Shown here: positions 34,004 through 41,935 of the stretch, in pieces | Position numbering within the stretch: the stretch's first letter is position 1 | Layout of the letters: each line of letters opens with the position of its first letter | Source: Streptomyces formicae | GTDB taxonomy: Bacteria; Actinomycetota; Actinomycetes; Streptomycetales; Streptomycetaceae | Direction of reading: 5' to 3' | NCBI RefSeq assembly: GCF_002556545.1 | Contig: NZ_CP022685.1 | Span: forward strand, 8,286,001-8,350,000 | DNA: 64,000 nt | Program-made: the position numbers and the translations under genes | The notes under the pieces: model-generated | Databases searched by the model: none | Seen by the model: the letters and a program-made list of their open reading frames with translations, nothing else | What the model was told of the DNA's origin: nothing

Positions 34004-34015
34004 CACGCGCGCGTG
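34004..34015. promoter_or_regulatory. CACGCGCGCGTG palindrome upstream of alpha-galactosidase
   Basis: A perfect 12-bp palindrome lies 37 bases upstream of the alpha-galactosidase ATG. The same 12-mer occurs at 47862-47873 (upstream of a TetR gene) and twice inside genes (7548-7559, 55551-55562). It is a candidate protein-binding site, but CG-alternating words are common in this genome. Confidence 0.3.
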
Positions 34016-34052
34016 CCGGCGCGGACCGTGGAACCGGGTCGGTGGGGGCTTG

Positions 34053-36143
34053 ATGATCGAGATCGGTACGGACGGCCGCACCTGGCTGCTCTCGGGCCCC
34101 ACCAGCAGCTACGCCCTGCGGCTCACGGACCGCGACGAGCTGGTGCACCTGTACTGGGGCGCACGCATCGCCCTGGCCGACGCCGAGGCCCTGGCCGCCG
34201 AGCCACCGCCTCCGGAGCGCGGCTTCGAGTCGTGGCTCGACGGGCGCGAGGAGTATCCGGTGGAGGGCGGCCGCCGCTTCGTACGGCCCGCGCTGTCCGT
34301 CCGCGACGAGCGGGTGCGCGGCACCGAGTGGCGCCACACCGCATCGGCCGCGCTCGACGAGGAACTCCAGCTGCACTTCGAGGACCCCCTGCACCACCTC
34401 GCGATCAGCCTCGTCCACCGGCTGCGCGGCGATGTCGTCGAGCGGTTCGTGATCCTCACCCACGAGGGGGACCACCGCACCCGGCCGCTGGAAGTGCTGC
34501 GCGCGGACTCGGCGACCTGGACGCTGCCGCGCCGCGAGCGCTGGCGGCTCTCGCAGCTGCACGGCCGGTGGGGTGCCGAGTCACGCCTGACGCGCGGCGA
34601 CCTCACGTACGGCGAGCAGACCATCGGCAGCAGGCGCGGGCACACCGGTCACGCCCATCTGCCCTGGGTCGCGCTCGACGCGGAGGGCGCGAGCGAGGAG
34701 AGCGGCGAGGTCTACAGCTGCGCCCTCGCCTGGTCGGGGTCCTGGCGGATCACCGTGCGCCAACTGCCCGACGGCGCCGTACAGATCACCGGCGGCATGG
34801 GCCACGACGACGCCGGGGTCACCGTCCTGCGGCCCGGCACGGCGATCGTCACCCCCGTCTTCGCCGGTCTGTGGAGCGGCGCGGGCTTCGGCGGTGCGAG
34901 CCGGGCCTGGCACGCCTACCAGCGCGCGCACGTGATCCCGGACGCGCGGACGGTCCGTCCGGTGCTCTACAACTCCTGGGAGGCCACCGGCTTCGACATC
35001 TCCGAGGAGCAGCAGCGGGCGCTCGCGCACCGGGCCGCGGACCTCGGCGTCGAGCTGTTCGTCGTCGACGACGCGTGGTTCGGCGGCCGCGTCGACGACC
35101 GGACGGGGCTCGGCGACTGGACGCCGAACCCCGACCGCTTCCCCGAAGGGCTGGGGCCCCTGGCCGACGAGGTGCACCGGCTCGGCATGCGGTTCGGGAT
35201 CTGGGTGGAGCCGGAGATGGTCAACCCCGACAGCGACCTCTACCGCGCACACCCCGACTGGGTGCAGCACCAACCCGGCCGTGCCCGTACCGAGTTCCGC
35301 AACCAGCTGGTGCTCGATCTCACGCGCGCGGACGTACGCGCGTACCTGTGGAAACAGCTCGACGGGCTGCTCTCCAGCGCGCCCATCGACTATGTGAAGT
35401 GGGACTTCAACCGGAGCTTCACCGATGCCGGGCGGCCGGGCGACGCCGATCTGCCGGAGCTGTGGTGGGCCCACCCGCAGCACCTCTACGACCTCGTCGA
35501 CCGGCTGCGGGCCGCGCACCCCACGGTGTCCTTCGAGTCCTGCTCGGGCGGCGGGGGCCGCGTCGACCTCGGCATCCTCGCCAGGACCGACCAGGTGTGG
35601 ATCTCCGACAACACCGACCCCCTGGACCGGCTCGCCATCCAGCACGGCTTCAGTCAGCTGCACCCCGCGCGCGTGATGGCCGCCTGGGTCACCGACAGCC
35701 CCAACGTCCAGCTCAACGACCGGGTCAGCTCGCTGCGCTTCCGGTTCGTCAGCGCCATGGCCGGGGTGCTCGGGATCGGCGGCGACCTCACCCGGTGGGA
35801 CGAGGGCGAACTCGCCGAAGCACGCGAATGGGTGGATCTGTACAAGGAGATCAGGCCCTTGGTGCAACTCGGCGACCTGTACCGGCTGCGCCCCTGGGAC
35901 GGGGGCCTGAGCGCCGTGCAGTACGTGCTCGGCGACCATGCCGTGGTCCTCGCCTGGCTGCCGTCGCAGTCGTACGGCGAGGAGCAGGCGCCGCTGCGGC
36001 TGCGCGGGCTCGACCCGGCGGCGCTCTACGAGTGCCGGGACACGGGGGAGACCTACCGGGGCGGAGTCCTGTTGCGGCGTGGGCTGCTCACCGGCCTCCG
36101 AGGGGACCTGGACGCCGGGGTGTTCCGGCTGCGGAGGGTCTGA
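34053..36143 (+). CDS. Alpha-galactosidase (GH36)
   Basis: A 696-residue glycoside hydrolase family 36 enzyme that removes terminal alpha-galactosyl residues. The nucleophile is Asp451 in 'YVKWDFNRSF' and the acid/base is Asp505 in 'SCSGGGGRVDLGIL'; 'FVVDDAWFG' and 'WVEPEMVNPDSDLY' are also conserved. An N-terminal beta-sandwich region precedes the (beta/alpha)8 barrel at about residue 300. There is no signal peptide, so it is probably cytoplasmic. ATG 34053 follows GTGGGGG. No transporter or sugar regulator is adjacent; a palindrome lies upstream. Confidence 0.93.
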   Translation: MIEIGTDGRTWLLSGPTSSYALRLTDRDELVHLYWGARIALADAEALAAEPPPPERGFESWLDGREEYPVEGGRRFVRPALSVRDERVRGTEWRHTASAALDEELQLHFEDPLHHLAISLVHRLRGDVVERFVILTHEGDHRTRPLEVLRADSATWTLPRRERWRLSQLHGRWGAESRLTRGDLTYGEQTIGSRRGHTGHAHLPWVALDAEGASEESGEVYSCALAWSGSWRITVRQLPDGAVQITGGMGHDDAGVTVLRPGTAIVTPVFAGLWSGAGFGGASRAWHAYQRAHVIPDARTVRPVLYNSWEATGFDISEEQQRALAHRAADLGVELFVVDDAWFGGRVDDRTGLGDWTPNPDRFPEGLGPLADEVHRLGMRFGIWVEPEMVNPDSDLYRAHPDWVQHQPGRARTEFRNQLVLDLTRADVRAYLWKQLDGLLSSAPIDYVKWDFNRSFTDAGRPGDADLPELWWAHPQHLYDLVDRLRAAHPTVSFESCSGGGGRVDLGILARTDQVWISDNTDPLDRLAIQHGFSQLHPARVMAAWVTDSPNVQLNDRVSSLRFRFVSAMAGVLGIGGDLTRWDEGELAEAREWVDLYKEIRPLVQLGDLYRLRPWDGGLSAVQYVLGDHAVVLAWLPSQSYGEEQAPLRLRGLDPAALYECRDTGETYRGGVLLRRGLLTGLRGDLDAGVFRLRRV

Positions 36144-36219
36144 CGGCGCGCGGCCCCGTCCTTATTCCGGCTTGGCGGAAACTTGACCGGTGGCTTATCT
36201 CACGCTCCGTCAACCCCTC

Positions 36220-36235
36220 CCTACGGTGGCGTAGG
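36220..36235. promoter_or_regulatory. CCTAC-N6-GTAGG inverted repeat upstream of SGNH hydrolase gene
   Basis: Five-base arms with a six-base spacer lie 30 bases before the GTG start of the SGNH hydrolase gene, within its presumed promoter. It may be an operator. The evidence is symmetry and position only. Confidence 0.3.
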
Positions 36236-36264
36236 TCACTTAGAGAGGTGAAAGATGTGACTTT

Positions 36265-37098
36265 GTGAGCGCAGAGTCGACATCCTTCATCAATCACCCC
36301 ATCAACAACGGCGTATTCAACTCCTACGCAGCGGTCGGCGACAGCTTCACGGAAGGGGTGGGCGACCCGGGCCCCGACGGCACGTTCGTCGGGTGGGCCG
36401 ACCGTCTCGCCGTCCTGCTGGACGACCGGGTGCCGGAACACACCTTCCGGTACGCCAACCTCGCCGTACGCGGGAAGCTCCTCGACCAGATCGTCGAGGA
36501 CCAGCTGCCGCGTGCCAAGGAGCTCGCCCCCGACCTGGTGACCTTCTGCGCCGGGGGCAACGACATCATCCGTCCCGGCACCGACCCCGACGAGGTCGCC
36601 GAGCGGTTCGAGCGGGCCGTCGCGGACCTCTCGTCGGCCGTCGGCACCGTCATGGTGACCACGGGCTTCGACACCCGGGGCGTGGCCCTCCTCAAGCACC
36701 TGCGCGGCAAGATCGCCACGTACAACATGCACGTGCGCGCGATCGCCGACCGGTACGGCTGCCCCGTGCTCGACCTCTGGTCCCTCAAGACCGTCCAGGA
36801 CCGCCGCGCCTGGGACGGCGACCGCCTGCACCTCTCCGCCGAGGGGCACACGCGCGTGGCGCTGCGCGCCGGACAGGTGCTCGGCCTGGAGGTGCCCGCC
36901 GACCCGGACCAGGCATGGCCGCCGCTGCCGCCGCGCGGCACGCTGGAGGTGCGGCGCGACGACATCCACTGGGCGCGCGAGTACCTGGTGCCGTGGATCG
37001 GGCGGCGCATCCGGGGCGAGAGCTCCGGGGACCACGTGGAGGCGAAGGGCTTCCGCAACCCGCACACCATCAAGATGCACATCGAGGCGGCCTCCTGA
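36265..37098 (+). CDS. SGNH/GDSL hydrolase family protein
   Basis: A 277-residue esterase/lipase-like hydrolase. Block I 'AAVGDSFTEGVGDPGPDG' carries the nucleophilic Ser, block III 'FCAGGNDIIRPGTDP' the oxyanion Asn, and block V 'DRLHLSAEGHTRVALRAG' the catalytic Asp/His. No signal peptide is visible, so it is probably cytoplasmic. The C-terminal 60 residues ('HWAREYLVPWIGRRIRG') are typical of an actinobacterial subgroup. The start is GTG at 36265, preceded by GAGAGGTGAAAG. It faces the bicyclomycin exporter gene across a terminator. Confidence 0.9.
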   Translation: MSAESTSFINHPINNGVFNSYAAVGDSFTEGVGDPGPDGTFVGWADRLAVLLDDRVPEHTFRYANLAVRGKLLDQIVEDQLPRAKELAPDLVTFCAGGNDIIRPGTDPDEVAERFERAVADLSSAVGTVMVTTGFDTRGVALLKHLRGKIATYNMHVRAIADRYGCPVLDLWSLKTVQDRRAWDGDRLHLSAEGHTRVALRAGQVLGLEVPADPDQAWPPLPPRGTLEVRRDDIHWAREYLVPWIGRRIRGESSGDHVEAKGFRNPHTIKMHIEAAS

Positions 37099-37144
37099 GT
37101 CCTCTTGAAGCCTCCTGAGGACAGGAGCGCGACTCTGCCGACAC

Positions 37145-37176
37145 CGAAGGCGTCCTTCCCCGGGAGGGCGCCTTCG
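37145..37176. terminator. Hairpin terminator between convergent genes
   Basis: CGAAGGCG at 37145-37152 pairs with CGCCTTCG at 37169-37176, with an inner CCT/AGG extension. It lies between the convergent SGNH hydrolase and MFS exporter genes and could terminate both. It also marks the left edge of the bicyclomycin-like cluster. Confidence 0.7.
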
Positions 37177-37197
37177 TGCTGCGCGGTGACCGCGGAG

Positions 37198-38586
37198 TCA
37201 CCGGTCCTCCCGCGTCCTGATCCATGCCACCAGGACCAGGCACGCGACCAGACAGCCCGACGCGGTGATCAGCAGGGCCGTGTCGGCGGCCGTCTCCGAC
37301 CCCACGCCGTGGTCCTGGTCGGTGACGGCTCCGGCCAGGCCGACACCGAGCCCCGCGGCCACGGTGATGACCGTCTTGGTGACTCCGGACGCCTCACCGG
37401 CCCGCTCGGGGCGGATGACCCCCTGAGTGGCGATGAGCGTCAGGGAGTTGGCCACTCCGAGGACCGCGCCGCCCACCGTGGCGACGGCGACGTACAGCGT
37501 GAGGGACGAGGTCAGGGCGAGGCAGCCGAGCACCAGCGCTCCCGCGCACAGGCAGGCCGTCATCAGCCGGACCGCGGCACGCGGCGGCACCCGCCCGGCG
37601 AGCGGCCCGGCAACGGCCATGGCGAGGGCGGGGGCGAGGAACGCGGTGCCCGCGACGACGACCGACAGGTCCCACTGGCCCTGGAGCGTCAGGGGTACGA
37701 CGAACAGGAACATCACCGTCGTCGTGTTAGCGGCGGCGCCGGCGAGCGTGAGCGCCATGTACGGCCCGTTGCGGAAGAGCGTGAGCTGCACCAGCGGGTT
37801 GGCGGCGGACCGTTCACGTCGTACGAAGAGGGCCAGCAGGCTCGCCGTGACGGCCGCGCCCGCCAGAATGGCGGGCCACGGCCAGTGGGGTCCGCGGTCG
37901 ATGACGACGCTGAGTGCCGCGAGCGCGGCCGTGGCACTGAGCAGTCCGCTCCAGTCGACGGTGCGGGGCGCGCTGGCGTCGAAGCTCTCGGCGGTGCGCG
38001 CGGCGCAGAGCGCGCCGAGCGCGGCGAGAGGGACGTTGAGCCAGAAGATCGCCCGCCAGGACACCGTCTCGGTCAGGGCGCCGCCGACGAAGGGACCGCA
38101 GGCGGTGGCGATGCCGCCGATGCCGAGGGCCCAGCCCGTGGCGCGGCCGCGCAGCTCGGCCGGGTAGACGTTGGTCAGCAGGGAGAGGCCCACCGGCATG
38201 ATCATGGCGGCGCCCGCGCCCTGGGCGACGCGGGCGCCCACGAGGACGGGCAGGGTCGGCGCGAGCGCGCAGGCCAGCGAGGCCGCGCCGAACACGGAGA
38301 GACCCGCGACGAGGAGTCGCCGACGGCCGAACAGGTCGCCGAGTCTGCCCGTTCCCAGCATCAGCGTGCCGGTCGAGAGCAGGTAGGCGCTGATCACCCA
38401 CTGGAGACCGGCGCCGCCCGCGTCCACGTCGCGGCCGATCCTCGGCAGCGCGAGGTTCAGGCCGAACGAGTCGAGCTGGATGCAGAACACGCCCACGGAC
38501 ATGGCGATCAGCGCCCATCGCCGGGCGGCGAAGGGCGGCGGCGTCGCGCCGCCGGTGCCCTTCCTCACGGTCGTGCCCTCGCTCAC
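37198..38586 (-). CDS. bcmT: MFS multidrug exporter (BcmT-like)
   Basis: A 462-residue major facilitator of the DHA2/EmrB-QacA type with about 14 predicted helices. Motif A reads 'TGRLGDLFGRRRLL', with 'GARVAQGAGAAMIMPVGL' and 'RGRATGWALGIGGIATACG' following. It is divergent from the cyclodipeptide synthase gene, as bcmT is in the published bicyclomycin cluster, and would export the product and give self-protection. GTG at 38586 is the best start, with GGAG about 12 bases upstream; upstream in-frame sequence lacks family similarity. Confidence 0.87.
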   Translation of the reverse strand: MSEGTTVRKGTGGATPPPFAARRWALIAMSVGVFCIQLDSFGLNLALPRIGRDVDAGGAGLQWVISAYLLSTGTLMLGTGRLGDLFGRRRLLVAGLSVFGAASLACALAPTLPVLVGARVAQGAGAAMIMPVGLSLLTNVYPAELRGRATGWALGIGGIATACGPFVGGALTETVSWRAIFWLNVPLAALGALCAARTAESFDASAPRTVDWSGLLSATAALAALSVVIDRGPHWPWPAILAGAAVTASLLALFVRRERSAANPLVQLTLFRNGPYMALTLAGAAANTTTVMFLFVVPLTLQGQWDLSVVVAGTAFLAPALAMAVAGPLAGRVPPRAAVRLMTACLCAGALVLGCLALTSSLTLYVAVATVGGAVLGVANSLTLIATQGVIRPERAGEASGVTKTVITVAAGLGVGLAGAVTDQDHGVGSETAADTALLITASGCLVACLVLVAWIRTREDR

Positions 38587-39328
38587 GATTGCCCACTTCT
38601 CCTCGCGGCCGCCCCTGCCGGACGGGCCTGATCGCCGTCGCACGGGCGTGCGGCGGTAGAGACGGTGCCGGTGGCGGGGGAGAGGGCGCAGCCGAAGAGC
38701 GCTTCCGGATACGGAGCGCCGCTGCTGGAGAGGTGGGGAGAACGGGAGAGGTCTCGAAGTGCCATGTCGGCGGGGCCGGTTGCGAAGGTCGCCCTCGCAG
38801 GTCCTCGTTCGACGACAGGTCCGGCGCTCGATGAGCGGTGGAGACGAGATCACCGTAACGGACGTGGAGGTGCTTGCCAACACGTCCCCGGAGAGCGGCT
38901 TGTCGGGCCCGGGGAAAGCATTGAGCCATCACGGGCGGGGCGGACGCCGGTCCGCTCTTCGGTCGTTTCGCGGTGCTCTCGGCCCGTGCGGGTGGCGCCG
39001 CGCGCACTTGCCTCCCCATCGGCAACTCCCTGCTCAGCGAGGGGCGTTGAGTGATATGCGGATGCCTGTGCCGCCCGGTGCCCGGCGGGGCCGCGCACGC
39101 AGTGCAGCCGAGTGGTGACCTTCCGTACCGAACGGTCGGGTTCATGGTGTCTACACGGACTGGCTTCCTGGTCAGTTGCTGTGAAAACCCTGAAGGGTTC
39201 GGTTCCTTGGCGGTGCGGCTTGAATCCAACCCCGGGGTATTGGCCGCTGCTTCAACTTCCTGTTAGTAATTTCATGCGGCAGACGAATGCCATTCCTGTA
39301 CCTCCCCCCATGGACCCAGGCGGATGTG
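38587..39328. other. Long intergenic region between bcmT and bcmA
   Basis: These 742 bases separate the divergent exporter and cyclodipeptide synthase genes. The short open frames here show no recognisable protein, no good ribosome site and no conserved motif. From about 39130 the base composition becomes visibly less GC-rich than the flanks. The palindrome AACCCT-GA-AGGGTT at 39186-39199 lies about 130 bases before bcmA. The region probably holds both cluster promoters; no cluster regulator gene is present. Confidence 0.55.
39186..39199. promoter_or_regulatory. AACCCT-GA-AGGGTT palindrome upstream of bcmA
   Basis: A perfect palindrome with 6-bp arms and a two-base centre lies 130 bases before the cyclodipeptide synthase start, in the shared promoter region of the cluster. 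It may be a transcription-factor site or a small hairpin. There is no independent support. Confidence 0.35.
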
Positions 39329-40075
39329 ATGTCGTTAGATGCGCAGGGGATCGCTGCTCCGATACCACGGATAGCGCCCACCCGCAGGACGCGTTACAAG
39401 GCGGAGATCGCGTCGGTTTCCCCGGAATCGAGCAGGAACACCTTCGAACGGCGCGATACATGTTTTCTCGGCGTCAGCCTAGAGAACAGCAACTTCACCA
39501 CTGCCAAACTCACGAGCATGGTCAAGTGGATCTCCCGGAGATTCAGCAGGTGCACCGTGCTCGTCGGCGACAGTATTCACAGGCTCACCCTGCAGTCGAC
39601 TCAGGGAATGACGCCCGAGTGCGCCCTTGAAAGGGCTCTTGCGCTCGGCAGGAGCTTTGTGGAGGGCGCGGGCCAGGTCTTCGACGAGTACCGAGAGAGT
39701 ACCGACTTCACCTTCCTGAGCTGCAATGACGTGCAGAAGAGGGAAGAGTATGCCCAGTTTCACAATAAACTCCTCGCCTTCTTCGACGAGAACGAAGAGT
39801 TTCGCTCCTCGGTGGAATCGTTCGGCCACGCCTATCACCGGAAGCGGGCCGAAGGAGTCAGTGCGGCCGACCTGGAAAAGCGCATCCGCATGTCCAGCGA
39901 CTACTTTCTGGAAGAGTTCGCCGTCTTCGCCTGCCTCAAGGAGCAGGGGCTGCCCGTCATGGTCTACCCCGGATCGTTCAGCACCTTGTCCGAGATAGCC
40001 AAGGGTCAGCATCCCGGAGCCCCTGAAGAGCTGCGTGACCTCGTCGTGGTGTCCCTCCATCTGAAAGGCCGGTGA
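39329..40075 (+). CDS. bcmA: tRNA-dependent cyclodipeptide synthase (BcmA)
   Basis: A 248-residue cyclodipeptide synthase (AlbC is 239). The catalytic Ser is Ser50 in 'FLGVSLENSNF', followed by the typical 'MVKWISRRFSRCTVLVGD'. Tyr192 and Glu196 in 'DYFLEEFAVF' match the AlbC active-site Tyr178 and Glu182. Tyr213-Pro214 ('VMVYPGSF') matches positions 202-203. It takes aminoacyl-tRNAs; context predicts cyclo(L-Ile-L-Leu), the bicyclomycin core. ATG 39329 gives the family length; an ATG at 39287 would add 14 residues without a ribosome site. Codon use is less GC-rich than the downstream genes. Confidence 0.9.
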   Translation: MSLDAQGIAAPIPRIAPTRRTRYKAEIASVSPESSRNTFERRDTCFLGVSLENSNFTTAKLTSMVKWISRRFSRCTVLVGDSIHRLTLQSTQGMTPECALERALALGRSFVEGAGQVFDEYRESTDFTFLSCNDVQKREEYAQFHNKLLAFFDENEEFRSSVESFGHAYHRKRAEGVSAADLEKRIRMSSDYFLEEFAVFACLKEQGLPVMVYPGSFSTLSEIAKGQHPGAPEELRDLVVVSLHLKGR

Positions 40076-40076
40076 G

Positions 40077-41054
40077 ATGGCAGCCGAAGCTCGATATCCG
40101 ATCCCCGAGATCCGTCGGGGAAAGATATACCGAGACGTGTACGCGAAGCGGTCTCCCGACAATCCCGCCCTCGGTGACGCCCACCTCGAAAGGGCCCGCA
40201 TAGTCGACGGGACCCTTGACTTCGGAGATTCCGGGGTGCGCAACCGGGCTTTCCGGGACGGCGTCTTCCTCCTGGAGATCCCGCCCGAACTCGATGTGTC
40301 GGCGGGTGACGCGTTCGCGCGGCAGTTCTACGAAGGACCCGCCGCGACGCCGTACGGCCGGTTCCGGGACATCGGCAGCGACCGCTTCGGTGATCCGCTG
40401 CTCGGCTTCCACCAACGGATCAACCAGATCGAGCAGTTCCTCCTGGAGCGCCGGTTCTGGGCCGCCGACTACCCGCCGGAGATCGCCGCACTCGGCGAGG
40501 CGCTCACCCGGCTCTCGCGGCAGGTGCTGCGTTCCGTCCTCGCCGAGGTGGGCATTCCCGAGGAGGACTGGCGGCGGGCGACCGGCGGCTGCTCGCAGTG
40601 CGCGGGCTCGTACCACCTGACGTTCAACCACTACCGGCCCGCGCACGAGGACATCGGGCTCAGCTCCCACAAGGACGACGGGTTCCTCACCATCCTGCGG
40701 ACGACCGCCCCGGGCCTCGAGGTCAGCCGCGAGGACCACTGGGAGACCGTCCCCGCCCATCCGGACTGCCTCATCGTCAACTTCGGCCTGTCCATGGAGA
40801 TCCTGACCGCCGGAAGCCGCATGCCCGTCGCCGCCATCATGCACAGGGTCGCCCGCCAACAGGAGGACCGGTCCAGCTTCGGGCACTTCAGCTCGAGCGG
40901 CTGCCTGCCCGGCGAGGACGAGGGCATCTACCGCTACGTACGCGGCAGGGGTCTGGAACGCGTCTGCGGCTCGCGCGAACTCATCGACGAGAACGACTAC
41001 GAGATCTACGCGGGTACCGATGCGCCGGTCGCCGCGAAGGGCGCACGCCGATGA
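40077..41054 (+). CDS. bcmB: 2OG-Fe(II) dioxygenase (BcmB)
   Basis: A 325-residue isopenicillin-N-synthase-type 2-oxoglutarate/Fe(II) oxygenase. The iron triad is His198, Asp200 ('SSHKDDGFLTIL') and His256 ('AIMHRVARQ'); Arg265 in 'EDRSSF' is the expected 2OG anchor. It is the first of five homologous oxygenases and starts one base after the synthase stop. By gene order it corresponds to BcmB, which works with the others to oxidise the cyclodipeptide. The exact carbon it attacks cannot be read from sequence. The C-terminus is longer than in its paralogues. Confidence 0.9.
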   Translation: MAAEARYPIPEIRRGKIYRDVYAKRSPDNPALGDAHLERARIVDGTLDFGDSGVRNRAFRDGVFLLEIPPELDVSAGDAFARQFYEGPAATPYGRFRDIGSDRFGDPLLGFHQRINQIEQFLLERRFWAADYPPEIAALGEALTRLSRQVLRSVLAEVGIPEEDWRRATGGCSQCAGSYHLTFNHYRPAHEDIGLSSHKDDGFLTILRTTAPGLEVSREDHWETVPAHPDCLIVNFGLSMEILTAGSRMPVAAIMHRVARQQEDRSSFGHFSSSGCLPGEDEGIYRYVRGRGLERVCGSRELIDENDYEIYAGTDAPVAAKGARR

Positions 41055-41935
41055 GCGCCGCGACCATGACCCTCCAGCGCGCCGGCGTCACGGCCACCGG
41101 CCTGTGCTTCGACGCGGCCGACGGCTTGTCCCGCGCGCTGCGCGACGGTTGCTTCCTGCTCGCCATCCCCGCCGGGTTCGATCCGGCCCCCGGCATCACC
41201 CTGTGCCGCGAGTTCCACCGTGCGCCCGACGACGGGACGGCGGCGACCCGGGCGTACCGAGGCTTCAAGGACCTGACGGGCGTCTACTTCGACCGGGAGC
41301 ACTTCCAGACCGAGCACCTGCTCATCGACGGCCCCGGGCGCGACCGGCACTTCCCGCCCGAACTCCGCGCCATGACCGAGCAGATGAGCGCCCTGACGCT
41401 GCTCGTACTGCGCGAGGCGATGACCGAACTCGGCATCGCCTCCTCGCTGTGGAGCGAGATCACCGGCGGCGCCGTCGACGGCCTCGGCACCCACTGGTTC
41501 GCGGCGAACCACTACCGTCCCGAGCGGGTCCAGCCGGGCTGTGCCCCGCACAAGGACACCGGATTCGTGACCGTGCTCTACAACGAGGAGCCCGGCCTCG
41601 AAGCGTCCGTCGACGGTGCCTGGGTGCCCGTCGACCCCGTGCCGGGCCACTTCGTGGTGAACTTCGGCGGCGCCTTCGAACTGCTCACCGCCGCACTCGA
41701 TCGCCCGGTGCGGGCGATCCTGCACCACGTGCGGCAGTGCACCCCGGCCCCTGGCGCCGCGGACCGCTTCTCCTTCGCCGCCTTCGCCAACCCGCCCGCC
41801 ACGGGTGACCTCTACCAGGTGCGCGAGGACGGCACGGCCGCCGCGGTGCGCAGCTCCGAGGACTTCCTGCGCGAGTTCAACGAACGCACCTGGTCCGACC
41901 GGCACGCCGACTTCGGCATCGGCGGTTCGTCATGA
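41051..41935 (+). CDS. bcmC: 2OG-Fe(II) dioxygenase (BcmC)
   Basis: A 294-residue paralogue of the preceding enzyme. Iron ligands are His167 and Asp169 ('APHKDTGFVTVL') and His225 ('AILHHVRQC'); the 2OG-binding Arg is Arg239 ('ADRFSF'). Upstream 'WFAANHYRPE' is shared by all five oxygenases of the operon. The start overlaps the previous stop (ATGA) and its stop overlaps the P450 ATG. By position it corresponds to BcmC, a hydroxylase of unactivated side-chain carbons in bicyclomycin formation. Confidence 0.9.
   Translation: MSAATMTLQRAGVTATGLCFDAADGLSRALRDGCFLLAIPAGFDPAPGITLCREFHRAPDDGTAATRAYRGFKDLTGVYFDREHFQTEHLLIDGPGRDRHFPPELRAMTEQMSALTLLVLREAMTELGIASSLWSEITGGAVDGLGTHWFAANHYRPERVQPGCAPHKDTGFVTVLYNEEPGLEASVDGAWVPVDPVPGHFVVNFGGAFELLTAALDRPVRAILHHVRQCTPAPGAADRFSFAAFANPPATGDLYQVREDGTAAAVRSSEDFLREFNERTWSDRHADFGIGGSS

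Noticed and set aside
38665..39054. 129-codon open frame upstream of bcmA as a possible cluster regulator
   Set aside because: No helix-turn-helix or other motif, no ribosome site, biased composition; the reverse strand is equally open.
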